From positions 48,063 through 112,062 of the forward strand of contig NZ_JAAKZF010000015.1 of assembly GCF_011045125.1 (NCBI RefSeq): a stretch of DNA of 64,000 nucleotides, in the 5' to 3' direction. Origin of the DNA: Allomesorhizobium camelthorni (lineage in GTDB: Bacteria; Pseudomonadota; Alphaproteobacteria; Rhizobiales; Rhizobiaceae). Numbering within the stretch: the stretch's first letter is position 1; each line of letters begins with the position of its first letter. The translations under genes were made by a program, and so were the position numbers. The notes beneath the pieces are model-generated. The model worked only from the letters and a program-made list of their open reading frames with translations. It did not search any database and had not been told where the DNA came from. Shown here in pieces: positions 18,959 through 28,012 of the stretch.

Positions 18959-20086
18959 ATGATTACCGCCGATGATGGCACTCGCGACCTGCTGCCACCG
19001 AACGAAGCCGATCCAAAGGAAATCATTGGAACTGAGACGATGTTCGACGGCAGCTTGGAGCGGGCGATCGAGGTCCCGCTCTCTACCATCCCGTCCGCGG
19101 CGATGCAGCCGGCTGCTGATCTGCCGCCGCCGAGCGAAGCCAATCCAGAGGAAATTATTGGAACTGAGACGATGTTCGCCGGCAGCTTGGAACGGGTGAG
19201 CGATGTCCCGCAATTTACCATCCCGTCCGCGACTATGCTGCCGGATGCAGATCTACTGCCGAACGAGCAGGAGGATTTGCCGCTCGATCGGGGTTTCCAC
19301 GGACAACCCGCGCCGGTACCGATCAAGGGACAGGCGGTGTCAATCGATGCGTCTTCCACCGCGTGCGGAGACGGAGGAGCCTGCGGCCGTGACCATCGCG
19401 AAGACGGACCGGATAAGAAGCAACCGCTGCCAGAGAGCGATGAGACCAGTGGCGCGAGCCGCTGTCCGAGCCGCTCTGACGACATACTTGGCGAGGTTGA
19501 TGATGCTCACAGCATTAATGTTGCGCAGATCGCGATTGTCGACCAGGAAGCGAGTGTCATGGTCAGCGGCTATGTGGGTGAGGTGGTCGCGCGTCTTCAC
19601 ATCAACCAAGACCTCATGATGGACCAGGACGTCGACATTTCCTTTGCAATCGACGGTGATGGACACTTCGCCCTTCTGCTCGACCAAAACATGCGCATAG
19701 ACCAGGATGTCGAGATTGACCTTGAAATCTTCGATGTTGACGGGATCCTCTACGTCGATCTTTTCTTGCACGACTCGATCGAAATCGAGCAGGACACGAC
19801 TGTCGACATGCGCATCAGTGACGGATCTCCTGGTGGCACAGTCGAAGTGAACCAGGACCTCGAGTTCGATCAGGAAGTCGATATCGACATAGACATCGAA
19901 GACGAATTGAAAGAGCGCTATATCGTCAAAGTAACTGTCGAATCGCTCCAGGAGGTCGATGCCGAACAGGACGTTGCGGTAGCCATCAGGTACTTGAATG
20001 GCGAAATCGATATGGATGTGGACGCCGTGCAAACGGCGGCCGTCGAGCAGCAAACCATCGTGCAGGCCGATTTCAGTCTTGCATAG
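18959..20086 (+). CDS. Asp-rich D-x-D/x-Q-D repeat protein 3 with N-terminal tandem repeat
   Basis: A 375-residue protein. Residues about 11-98 are two 44-residue tandem repeats (EEIIGTETMFAGSLER in each with small changes), with a partial third. A polar Cys-containing linker follows. The C-terminal 220 residues show the same alternating acidic strands as proteins 1 and 2: LHINQDLMMDQDVDISF, LLLDQNMRIDQDVEIDLEI, VEVNQDLEFDQEVDIDIDI. It ends IVQADFSLA. No signal peptide. GGAGGG lies five bases before the ATG at 18959, which beats the GTG at 18941. It is encoded directly after the exporter genes and is the most structured candidate cargo. No family recognised. Confidence 0.82.
   Translation: MITADDGTRDLLPPNEADPKEIIGTETMFDGSLERAIEVPLSTIPSAAMQPAADLPPPSEANPEEIIGTETMFAGSLERVSDVPQFTIPSATMLPDADLLPNEQEDLPLDRGFHGQPAPVPIKGQAVSIDASSTACGDGGACGRDHREDGPDKKQPLPESDETSGASRCPSRSDDILGEVDDAHSINVAQIAIVDQEASVMVSGYVGEVVARLHINQDLMMDQDVDISFAIDGDGHFALLLDQNMRIDQDVEIDLEIFDVDGILYVDLFLHDSIEIEQDTTVDMRISDGSPGGTVEVNQDLEFDQEVDIDIDIEDELKERYIVKVTVESLQEVDAEQDVAVAIRYLNGEIDMDVDAVQTAAVEQQTIVQADFSLA
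18989..19252 (+). repeat. two tandem 132-base (44-codon) repeats
   Basis: Units at 18989-19120 and 19121-19252. They share long identical blocks (for example GGAACTGAGACGATGTTCG) and keep the frame. A third partial unit begins LLPNEQ. The units encode the N-terminal repeats of Asp-rich protein 3. Confidence 0.9.
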
Positions 20087-20159
20087 GGCGTGTGGACACG
20101 GGATCCCTTTTCATCTGACGCGTGGTTCAAACGCTGCTCCGTGAGAAGAGCGGCTTGAT

Positions 20160-20890
20160 TCGAGTCTGATGAGCGATGAGGAGTGGGCGTTCTTTACGCC
20201 ATTCCTGATTGAGACCAGGTAGCGGAGGGACGGCGTCCGCGTGATCACCGGTTCTGGACGGGCATCTTCTGGATCACCAGGATCGGTTCGCCATGGCGCG
20301 ACCTGCCAGCCGAGCTCGGGGGACTGGAACTTCGCCGCTGGACGGAAGCCGAACTCTGGAATGTGATGCTGGCGCTTCCCGAAAGTGACATCTCCGACAC
20401 ACGCCGCAAATCATGGACAGCAACATCGTCCAGGCGCATTAGCATGCCGCCCGGGGGAAAGGGGGGGATTCAGAAATGCTAATGGCCGTTCGCCGTGGCC
20501 TCACGACTAACACTTAATACCGAACGGATGCACAAGACCTGCCATCGCCTCCTCTCTGAGCCAGGCTAGGCCACCAATATGGCCGACAATGAGCGCCTGA
20601 TGGAGGAAGACGCGCCCGATCCGGCACGATGCTGGCCGACAAGGGCTAGGACGGCGATGCGATTCGTCACGATCTGGAACGCCGCAGCGCCGATCCGGTG
20701 ATCCCGACAAAGTCGACTGCATGGTCCAGTACCTGGTCGACAAGCCGACCTACGCCCTGCGAAACCACATCGAATGGTTCTTTAGTCACCTGAAGCACTC
20801 ACGCAGCATCGCCACACGCTACGACAAGCTTGCGTCCAACTCATCGGCTTCGTCCGGATCCCAGCGATCAGGAAACGGATCACCTAGCGA
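20160..20890 (+). pseudogene. IS5-family transposase remnant
   Basis: Broken pieces in several frames match the IS5 (IS427-like) transposase order: SDEEWAFFTPFL at the start, a FWTGIFWITRIGSPWRDLP-like stretch, ADKG-stop-DGDAIRHDLERR in the middle, and RNHIEWFFSHLKHSRSIATRYDKLA at the end. Stops and frameshifts interrupt it, so it is dead. It lies just after the third Asp-rich gene and marks the accessory block as mobile-element-associated. Confidence 0.75.
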
Positions 20891-21059
20891 TTTTGTAGAA
20901 TTACTGCGCGGCAAATCACTGAAACTACTATGCAACCAGCAATTGAAGTTGAAAATTTGAGTTAAATGCAAGCATTTTTAACCATGTCATCAACTAAATG
21001 TAGACTGGCGCTGGTTAAAGCGTTTAGGTGATATTGGGCGGCAAATGAGGGGGGAGTAA

Positions 21060-21812
21060 TTGACTCTCTCGTTTTCGGTCGAACAAAACGGCTTATTTGA
21101 CGAACGTGCTGCTATCGTCGTAGTTGATCGTCATCCTCTGCCGCGAAGTTGCCTTGCCCGCATCCTTCGGAACGAATTCCAGGATTTCACCGTCCTGGAG
21201 ATCGAGACTGTCCACCAGTTCGACTCCATAATCGGCAAAAACATCAGCCTGGTTGCTCTCAATATAGGGAGCTCTGCCATGACTGATGAATGTGTGCTGC
21301 AGAATCTCGCCTATGTTCGTCGATCACTGGCCGAAGGGCCTCTCATACTTCTTACCAAGCTCGACGAGTCAATGATATCCGATGCAATGATTTCCGAAGT
21401 CACCCACTATGGCGTGAGAGGCTACATCACGGCTTCTGCCTCCGTTGAGATTGCCCTTGCGGCCCTTCGATTGGTAATCGCCGGTGGTGCTTACTTTCCG
21501 CGGGCGGTGGTTGTGGACTGTCCGAATTGGACGCCCGTCTCATCCGACAACATCGTGGCGTTGCAACCAGCTATGCCCATGAGCGACGCCGCGCCTGAGA
21601 TGTGTGCTATCACCAAAAAGACCAATGTCGCATTCACGGAACGCGAACGACAGGTTTTGGCGACTTTGTTGCGTGGCCTGCCGAATAAGGTCATCGCCAG
21701 CGAGCTGAATTTGTCGCCGAACACGGTCAAGTCGCACATCTCGCGCATCATGCAAAAACTACATGCGAAGAACCGGACCGAGGCGGTTGTTCTATCCCAG
21801 CACGCCGGCTGA
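21060..21812 (+). CDS. LuxR/NarL-type regulator with degenerate receiver domain
   Basis: A 250-residue protein starting with TTG at 21060 after GGGGGGAG. Residues 15-140 fold like a receiver (IVVVDRHPLPRSCLARIL, LILLTKLDE, GVRGYITASASVE). The phospho-acceptor position reads VALNIGSS (Asn instead of Asp), and the usual lysine after GY is missing. Phosphorylation is therefore unlikely. The C-terminal GerE/LuxR helix-turn-helix is intact (TERERQVLATLLRGLPNKVIASELNLSPNTVKSHI). It likely controls nearby secretion or polysaccharide genes by a non-phosphorylation signal or constitutively. The upstream 180 bases are AT-rich. Confidence 0.88.
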   Translation: MTLSFSVEQNGLFDERAAIVVVDRHPLPRSCLARILRNEFQDFTVLEIETVHQFDSIIGKNISLVALNIGSSAMTDECVLQNLAYVRRSLAEGPLILLTKLDESMISDAMISEVTHYGVRGYITASASVEIALAALRLVIAGGAYFPRAVVVDCPNWTPVSSDNIVALQPAMPMSDAAPEMCAITKKTNVAFTERERQVLATLLRGLPNKVIASELNLSPNTVKSHISRIMQKLHAKNRTEAVVLSQHAG

Positions 21813-21974
21813 TACAGTCCGGTTCGTTGAAGCGGAAAGAGACTGACCAATAAAGAAACGACTTTGCAGCTTGCCGCAGCCTGTCCCGCGCTGTTAGGCG
21901 GAGCCGCGACTAAAGTACCACGAATCGGACCATAAACCCTTGTCCCGCAACTGTTTTACTCGACCTGAATGGAA

Positions 21975-22348
21975 CCGCTGCAGCCGCAGCCTTCTCCGGA
22001 AAGCATCGTTCTTGTGGACTTTCTCGAGTCTTGCTTCTCGGTGTTCACCATGGCCGAGATCGACGGCTCTGGCATGGGTGATGCCATGCGCGAGGCGATC
22101 AGGATCGCTTCGTCGGGAACCCGGGCTTCCATGTGAGCTATTCGCCAACCGCGACCGAGATGCCGGGATGGGCGCCTGGTTCCCGCGGGACCACCGTGCG
22201 CGAAGCACATCAGGCGATGGATGCGATCACGCTCAGCGGCCGCATGGCATCCATGGACATTTCGCCGGTAGCGGCCGAACTTGATGCCCGGATCGGCCTT
22301 GAAACGGTTAACTTCGTGATGTCTGCTTTCGGGAAGCGAATCCTTTAA
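21975..22348 (+). pseudogene. decayed copy of the racemase/arginase-fold gene 3' end
   Basis: This stretch aligns with about 9228-9630. It runs from GCTGCAGCCGCAG through the SYSPTATEMPGWAPG-coding part to the shared 3' end ATGTCTGCTTTCGGGAAGCG. Compared with the intact gene it has an internal deletion of about 30 bases and a frameshift that makes TGA after a cut Ser-Gly-Thr stretch. Only the C-terminal third is present. The frame at 22133-22348 encodes the last 71 residues. It keeps the same non-canonical residues in place of metal ligands, so the degeneracy predates duplication. Confidence 0.85.
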
Positions 22349-22556
22349 GCTGACAGAGAACTCAGATTGGTGCTATCGAGAGGCCGTGGTCGATCGTTCG
22401 GCCAAGGATTGGGAATGCAGGGGTATCAATGGTACCGAGGTTTTGGAGCCGGCTGTGTTGAACGGCGTCGGCTGTTCAGGTAACAATGTGGCGGCGCCGG
22501 GCATTGTCGCATGACATTTATTGAGACGAAAATGCATCCACGCCGAGCATTGTTGC

Positions 22557-24515
22557 ATGAAACTCAGTAGCTTGCGCCTGCCCGCCCGATTTGCCCGTTA
22601 TGCAGGGACTCTGCACGATTTCGGAATCGCGGCCGGCTCGTTCGTCCTGGCTTACCTGACCGTTCTCGGCGTCCAGGCGTTCGAGGTGCCGGGCAATGAG
22701 GAGAAGACGCTCGGCTTCGTGGCCATTTTCGGGATATTCTATTTCGTGTTTTCGCTGCACCGCGGTTCGTGGCGGTACGTCTCAATTCCCGATCTGATCA
22801 TCATCATCAAGGTGGCGGTCGCGACCACCGTGATCTACACGGTCGCGTCGTTCCTGATGACCCGCGGCGCCAATGTTCCGCGCTCGGTGCCGATCCTGGC
22901 AGGAGTTTTCATGGTGACTGCGCTTGCCGGCTCCCGGCTGGCCTGTCGCCTTCTGGTCGAGAAAGTCCTCTGGCGCACAAGCCCCCTCGCTCCCTCGCCG
23001 GCAAACCGGCGAAATGTGCTTCTCTATGGGTTGAACGACAGCGCGGAAAGCTTCATACGGGCAAGCCGCCGGGGGCAGAGCGAGTTCAACGTCGTCGGCA
23101 TCCTTGACGACAGCATGCTGAACCAGGCCAGAACGCTTCAGGGCGTCAGGGTTCTCGGCTCGTTCGAGGATGTCGGAAAAATCGCCGACCGCCTGGAGCG
23201 AACCGGCATTCCCGTCTCCGAGTTGATCGTCACCGAAGCCGCCCCCACCCGCCAGCAGCTCGGCGAGTTCGTCGAAAAGACGGCAAAGCTCGGCATCAAG
23301 ACTTCGATAATCCCGGATGTCACGGAGACCGCGCTCATTACGAGCCACTCGCTGCTGGAACCGAAAGAAATCGAACTCGGAGACCTTCTCGACCGTCCGG
23401 AGGTCGTAACCGACATATCGAGCATAGCCCGTCTCATCAACAACAAGACGGTTCTCGCCACCGGTGCCGGAGGGTCGATCGGTTCGGAACTCTGCCGCCA
23501 GATCGCGCAACTCGGACCGAGACTCTTGGTCATCACCGACAGTTCGGAATTCCATCTCTACATGCTCGATATGGAACTCCGGGAAAAATACCGCGATCTG
23601 AAAATCAGCACGCGACTCATGGACGTGCGCGACAGCACACGGGTTTCGCGGCTGTTTGCCGAAATGCGCCCCGACGTGGTGTTCCACGCTGCCGCGCTCA
23701 AACATGTGCCGCTGGCCGAAAGCAATCCGGTGGAGGCAATCAAGACCAATTTCCTCGGCACCAAGAATGTCGCCGACGCAGCCCTCGTCAACGAGGCCGC
23801 AAGCTTTGTGATGATCTCGACCGACAAGGCGGTGAATCCCACGAATGTCATGGGGGCCACAAAGCGGGCTGCTGAGGCCTACTGCCAGGCCCTCGACATC
23901 AGCTCGAAAAAAACTCATTTCAAGACGGTCAGGTTCGGCAACGTTCTCGGCTCGAATGGCTCGGTGGTGCCGCGATTCCAAGAACAGATCCTGGCCGGCG
24001 GGCCCGTGACGGTCACCCATCCCGACATCGTGCGGTTTTTCATGACGATCCCGGAAGCGGTCCGGCTAGTGCTGAACGCGTCGGCCGAACACACTGACAC
24101 CGAGCTGCAACGCGGCAAGATCATGGTGCTAGACATGGGCGAGCCAGTCCGCATCGTCGACCTGGCCGAACGCATGATGCAACTCGCCGGGCTGAAACCC
24201 TATGCCGACATAGACATAGTGTTTTCCGGCCTGCGGCCGGGAGAAAAGCTCTTCGAGGAGCTTTTCGATCCTTCCGAAGCCCAGGACCTGCGCACGGAAG
24301 ACGGCTATGTGATTGCATCGCCGCGCGTGATCGACAAGTTGCTTCTGGACAAGTCGATTGCGGAACTGCAGAACGCGGTAGCACGTGAAGACCGCGGGCG
24401 CGCGCTCGAACTGCTGCTTCACATCGTTCCCGAGTACCGCAGCGCCAAAGCAATGCAGGAGCAGGCTGCTAAGCCTGTTGCGCAGGATTTCGACGACGCC
24501 GCGCCATATTCATGA
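22557..24515 (+). CDS. CapD/WbpM-type nucleotide-sugar dehydratase, membrane-anchored
   Basis: A 652-residue protein. Four N-terminal transmembrane helices (residues about 15-140) are followed by a first Rossmann-like region (RNVLLYGLNDSAESFI) and a second, catalytic, SDR domain with ATGAGGSIGSELCRQI, HAAALKHVP and STDKAVNPTNVMGATKR. In the last motif Met replaces the usual catalytic Tyr, as in WbpM/CapD. The family removes water from UDP-GlcNAc (4,6-dehydration) to start rare-sugar synthesis. ATG 22557 is the first good start; there is no strong ribosome site. It opens the exopolysaccharide block. Confidence 0.93.
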   Translation: MKLSSLRLPARFARYAGTLHDFGIAAGSFVLAYLTVLGVQAFEVPGNEEKTLGFVAIFGIFYFVFSLHRGSWRYVSIPDLIIIIKVAVATTVIYTVASFLMTRGANVPRSVPILAGVFMVTALAGSRLACRLLVEKVLWRTSPLAPSPANRRNVLLYGLNDSAESFIRASRRGQSEFNVVGILDDSMLNQARTLQGVRVLGSFEDVGKIADRLERTGIPVSELIVTEAAPTRQQLGEFVEKTAKLGIKTSIIPDVTETALITSHSLLEPKEIELGDLLDRPEVVTDISSIARLINNKTVLATGAGGSIGSELCRQIAQLGPRLLVITDSSEFHLYMLDMELREKYRDLKISTRLMDVRDSTRVSRLFAEMRPDVVFHAAALKHVPLAESNPVEAIKTNFLGTKNVADAALVNEAASFVMISTDKAVNPTNVMGATKRAAEAYCQALDISSKKTHFKTVRFGNVLGSNGSVVPRFQEQILAGGPVTVTHPDIVRFFMTIPEAVRLVLNASAEHTDTELQRGKIMVLDMGEPVRIVDLAERMMQLAGLKPYADIDIVFSGLRPGEKLFEELFDPSEAQDLRTEDGYVIASPRVIDKLLLDKSIAELQNAVAREDRGRALELLLHIVPEYRSAKAMQEQAAKPVAQDFDDAAPYS

Positions 24516-24835
24516 GACGTTCGATCCAGTGACGGTGACTGCAGGAAATTCAGCGGTTCTTTCGTCTGGAGACACCAACGGCTATATGCTCCGCGCTTCG
24601 CTGCCGCGAGTCGGTGGAACCAGGACGGTCCGTGGAGTACATACCGAGAAGCAGGCTCCTTCCGTCAGTGTGGGAGAAGCTTGCCGCCAGCTGCCGCGCG
24701 GCGATGGGGAGCGACCGCCGTTCACAATGCTGGCGAGAACTTCTGACTCCGCACGCCAATCGTTGTTTCTTGTGCTTACAGATATTGCTACCAGATTGAA
24801 TGGTAGCTGACGGACGGACGCAGCAAGAGCGACAA
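24516..24835. other. spacer after the dehydratase gene
   Basis: A 320-base stretch in which every open frame has poor protein composition. No hairpin terminator or other element could be supported. Confidence 0.4.
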
Positions 24836-25180
24836 ATGGGATTCGAAGACGAGAAACAAGCCGTGCCTGCGGGAACGACGTTTACACCCTCGGTGCTGAA
24901 GGATTACCGCTGCGACTTGGAGACGGATTGCAGATGCTCGCCCGAAATGCGCCCGACCTGCGAATACAACGTGAAAACGCGGCCCGCATGGAACAGCGTC
25001 ATATACCGGCATGGCTCGAAAGCCACAAAAAAGGCCGAAACAGCGAAGAAACCTTCGATGCTTTACGAGGTGAATTCGCCCATGGCCATTCGCCTTTTGC
25101 TTCTGCTTCTCGTAATAGCGGGAGCGGTCGTAGCCGTGACCTGGCATTTCGGGGAGTGGATTCGATACTCCATCCAATAA
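24836..25180 (+). CDS. small hypothetical protein with C-terminal membrane helix
   Basis: A 114-residue frame just before the sugar transferase gene. The first 80 residues are polar with four Cys (DYRCDLETDCRCSPEMRPTC). The end is a typical membrane segment (IRLLLLLLVIAGAVVAV) with a short tail HFGEWIRYSIQ. The stop is seven bases before the next start, so co-translation is likely. AAGAG precedes the ATG. Not recognised; it may be a membrane partner of the transferase. A shorter start at the internal Met before the helix is possible. Confidence 0.45.
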   Translation: MGFEDEKQAVPAGTTFTPSVLKDYRCDLETDCRCSPEMRPTCEYNVKTRPAWNSVIYRHGSKATKKAETAKKPSMLYEVNSPMAIRLLLLLLVIAGAVVAVTWHFGEWIRYSIQ

Positions 25181-25187
25181 AGGTCGC

Positions 25188-25748
25188 ATGAAACGCGCAT
25201 TCGACATTGTACTTGCCGCTATCGGACTGGTGGTCGCGGCGCCGCTATTCCTGGCTGCCGTGATATTGATCCGGCTCACCTCTCCGGGCCCGGCGATTTT
25301 CCGTCAGATTCGCGTGGGGCTGGACGAGAAGCCGTTCACCTGCCTGAAACTGCGCACCATGTACTGCGAAACCGGGAACGTGCCGACCCACGAAGCGGGC
25401 GCGTCGTCGATCACGCCGGTCGGAAAGCTTCTTCGGCGGTTCAAGTTTGACGAACTGCCACAATTGTGGAACGTGCTGATGGGCGATATGAGTTTCGTCG
25501 GGCCGCGGCCATGCCTCCCGTCGCAGACCACGCTGATCGCCGCGCGCAGGGCCTACGGGCTCTATGCGATATGTCCCGGCATCACCGGGGTGGCGCAGGT
25601 CGCGGGCGTGGACATGTCCGAACCCGAAAAGCTGGCCGTACTCGATGCGGTCTATCTGCGCGACATGTCGCTTGCCGCCGACATAAGGTTGATCCTGGCA
25701 ACGGCGCTCGGCTCGGGGCAGGGTGACCAGGTAAGATCGGTGGAATAG
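25188..25748 (+). CDS. polyprenyl-phosphate phosphosugar transferase (initiating sugar transferase)
   Basis: A 186-residue monotopic enzyme of the PglC/WbaP C-terminal type. It has an N-terminal re-entrant membrane helix (FDIVLAAIGLVVAAPLFLAAV), LTSPGPAIFRQIRVG, FTCLKLRTM, the catalytic FDELPQLWNVLMGDMSFVGPRP, and a C-terminal PGITGVAQV. It transfers a sugar phosphate to undecaprenyl phosphate at the inner membrane and starts assembly of a repeat unit. The following glycosyltransferase genes face it. Confidence 0.94.
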   Translation: MKRAFDIVLAAIGLVVAAPLFLAAVILIRLTSPGPAIFRQIRVGLDEKPFTCLKLRTMYCETGNVPTHEAGASSITPVGKLLRRFKFDELPQLWNVLMGDMSFVGPRPCLPSQTTLIAARRAYGLYAICPGITGVAQVAGVDMSEPEKLAVLDAVYLRDMSLAADIRLILATALGSGQGDQVRSVE

Positions 25749-25762
25749 GCCCGGGATGCAGT

Positions 25763-26950
25763 TCAGCCGAGCGAGAGCGCCGGGGACATCGCAGCGGTCT
25801 GCTTGTCGTCGACGAGCAGACGCACGAACTGCTCGGTCACCGCATCCTCGCCGAACTGGCCGTTCCTGAACAATTTCAGTCCCGCACGGCCCTGAACGTC
25901 CAGTAGCTCCGGATCGGCAAGGTAAGTGTCAATTGCGGCGATTATCGATGCCGCCATTGCGCCGGCATCGCCCGGTGGGATCAGCGTTCCGTTCACGTCG
26001 TGGCGGACGATTTCACGGCATCCCTGAAGATCCGTTGCAAGACAGGGGACGGCACTCGCCGCCGCCTCGATCAGGATGCGTGGGATGCCCTCGCCGTAGC
26101 GGGATGGCAGGCAGACCAGATCGACGCTGCGCAGAAGCTCGGGCATTTCGGAAACTTCGCCCAGGAACTTGATCGCGCTTTCGCGCTTGAGCAGTTCCTG
26201 CGCATAGCGGTCTGGGTCGTGCGGCTCGACCATGCCCGCAACCAGGAATTCGACCTTGCTGTTCCCCGAATAATGGCGCGCCGCCTCCACGAACGCGTCC
26301 AGTCCCTTCGACCGCAGCAATCTCGACGCAAACAGGATTTTCACGGGCGACCGCACCCGGCGATCGCCGGCGGGATGAAACCGCTCCGGATCGACGCCGG
26401 CACCGCTGATGACGGTCGAATTGTGCCGGCCGATCAGCCCGCGATGCAGCCAGTCATCACAGTCGTCGGCGGTCTCGAAGGTGAAGTGCACGCCGGGACG
26501 CGACGACAGAAACCGTATGGAGGCATCGACTAGGGACCGCGCCAAGCGGTCGGCCACCCTCTTCCGCGTGCTCGACGGCGACATCAGTCGCCCGAGGCCG
26601 GGTATGGTGATCAAGATCTGGCGCGGTCCGCTCCCTAACTTCCGCGCCAGCACGGCGGCGAGGCCCGATAGGACCGCTGGCTTAAGCGTGATGAGGTGCA
26701 CGGCATCCGGCTTTTCGGTCCTGAAATGCCGCAGCGATCGGCGTATAACGTTCGCGTCCAGAACCGGATGGAAGGAGAAGCGCTCTATCGGCATATGCTC
26801 GTGGCGCCAGCCGGCCGGCGGTTTGCCCATCGGCTTTCCCCCCGTGATGACGGTCACGTCCGCGCCAGTGTCTGCAAGCCGCTCCACCACATGGAGGCGA
26901 TGCCTGAGGAAATAATCGCTGTCATTGCATATGACAGTGATCCTGGTCAT
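25763..26950 (-). CDS. glycosyltransferase family 4-type
   Basis: A 395-residue GT-B glycosyltransferase. The N-terminal Rossmann domain begins ITVICNDSDYFLRHRLHVV. The C-terminal domain has KILFASRLLRSKGLDAFVEA, FLGEVSEMPELLRSVDLVCLPSRYGEGIPRILIEAAA (E-x7-E type motif) and VPCLATDLQGCREIV. It should add a sugar from a nucleotide donor to the lipid-linked polysaccharide. The start is the ATG at 26950 after GGAGA; the longer frame upstream is not coding-like. It is the last of a minus-strand series running from 31540 down. Confidence 0.92.
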   Translation of the reverse strand: MTRITVICNDSDYFLRHRLHVVERLADTGADVTVITGGKPMGKPPAGWRHEHMPIERFSFHPVLDANVIRRSLRHFRTEKPDAVHLITLKPAVLSGLAAVLARKLGSGPRQILITIPGLGRLMSPSSTRKRVADRLARSLVDASIRFLSSRPGVHFTFETADDCDDWLHRGLIGRHNSTVISGAGVDPERFHPAGDRRVRSPVKILFASRLLRSKGLDAFVEAARHYSGNSKVEFLVAGMVEPHDPDRYAQELLKRESAIKFLGEVSEMPELLRSVDLVCLPSRYGEGIPRILIEAAASAVPCLATDLQGCREIVRHDVNGTLIPPGDAGAMAASIIAAIDTYLADPELLDVQGRAGLKLFRNGQFGEDAVTEQFVRLLVDDKQTAAMSPALSLG

Positions 26951-27060
26951 TCGCTGTTCTCCGACGCTTTGCGGCCTTTGAGTGGTGCGCATCCATCGCA
27001 TAGTCAAGCGGAAAAGGCCTCCGCCTCCAAACAGCTGCCGGAAATGCATCGACCGAACGG

Positions 27061-27975
27061 CTAGCGACGCGCCTCCAGCGATATGCTGTCCTTCGGGATA
27101 CCGTAGAGCGATTCAAGATGCCATCCCGGCGACAATTGCAGCGACAGACGCGGCGCCTTCGCCAGCGACGCCGAAAGCGCCCTCAGCGCTCGCAGCTTGG
27201 AGCCCCGGAAACGGTAAGCGGCCGCGATTTCGAGATCCATATAGCTGTCGAGGCGGGCAAACAGCGTACGGTCCAGCACGCTTCGCCATTTCGCCCGTAT
27301 GGCGCCGGCGGCGGCCTCGATTTGCTCGGGACGCTGCACGCGCTGTCTCTCGATCGCAATGGCCGCGACCGGAAGTATTTCGAGTGAAAAGCCCTTCAGA
27401 GCCAACGACAGGAACCAGTCGACGTCCTCGAAGCGCCTGAGCGTCTCATCCTGGAAGCCCGCGGCGGCAACGGCTTTGGCCCCGTTCAGGATCACGCATG
27501 AGCCTGGCGAGAACCAGCATCCGGAGGCGAATGCGCGCGGCGTGGCGGCGGGATAGGGCCAGCGCAAGCGGGAGGCTTCGTGGTTGGCGGTGAAGTCGAT
27601 CCAGCCGCAGCCGAAAATGGTGGTCTCCGGCGCGCCGTGGCGAAGCCTCTCCTGCACGCCTTGCCATCGCTCCGCTATGCTGCCGCGGAGCAGGTAGTCG
27701 TCGCTGTCGAGGAATGTGATCCAGTCGGTGCGCGCCTCGCGCATGCCGGTGTTGCGGGCGGCGGCAGGCCCGCGATTGCCTTCATGGCGTATCAGGCGAA
27801 CATTCAGGCGGCGCGCCAGATCAGGGTCGATCGCCGAGGGGACGGGTGAACCGTCGTCGACCACGACGACTTCTTCGGGCAGGCTATCCTGGCCATCGAC
27901 GCTTCGGAGCGCCCGGTCCAATGCATCCGGGCGGCCATAGACCGGAATTATGAGCGTCAAAGGCACTTTCTGCAT
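27061..27975 (-). CDS. glycosyltransferase family 2
   Basis: A 304-residue GT-A enzyme. It begins with the typical PLTLIIPVYGRPDALDRAL, then VVVVDDGSPVPS, NRGPAAARNTGMREARTDWITFLDSDDYL with the metal-binding D-x-D-like SDD, and RFEDVDWFLSLAL later with the general-base-like acidic pair. It transfers a sugar from a nucleotide donor on the cytoplasmic side. Located between the GT4 gene and the ligase-like gene on the same strand. Confidence 0.92.
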   Translation of the reverse strand: MQKVPLTLIIPVYGRPDALDRALRSVDGQDSLPEEVVVVDDGSPVPSAIDPDLARRLNVRLIRHEGNRGPAAARNTGMREARTDWITFLDSDDYLLRGSIAERWQGVQERLRHGAPETTIFGCGWIDFTANHEASRLRWPYPAATPRAFASGCWFSPGSCVILNGAKAVAAAGFQDETLRRFEDVDWFLSLALKGFSLEILPVAAIAIERQRVQRPEQIEAAAGAIRAKWRSVLDRTLFARLDSYMDLEIAAAYRFRGSKLRALRALSASLAKAPRLSLQLSPGWHLESLYGIPKDSISLEARR

Positions 27976-28012
27976 GATGAACTGCTAACAGAGAGCCAGA
28001 TTGCGGGAAAGC

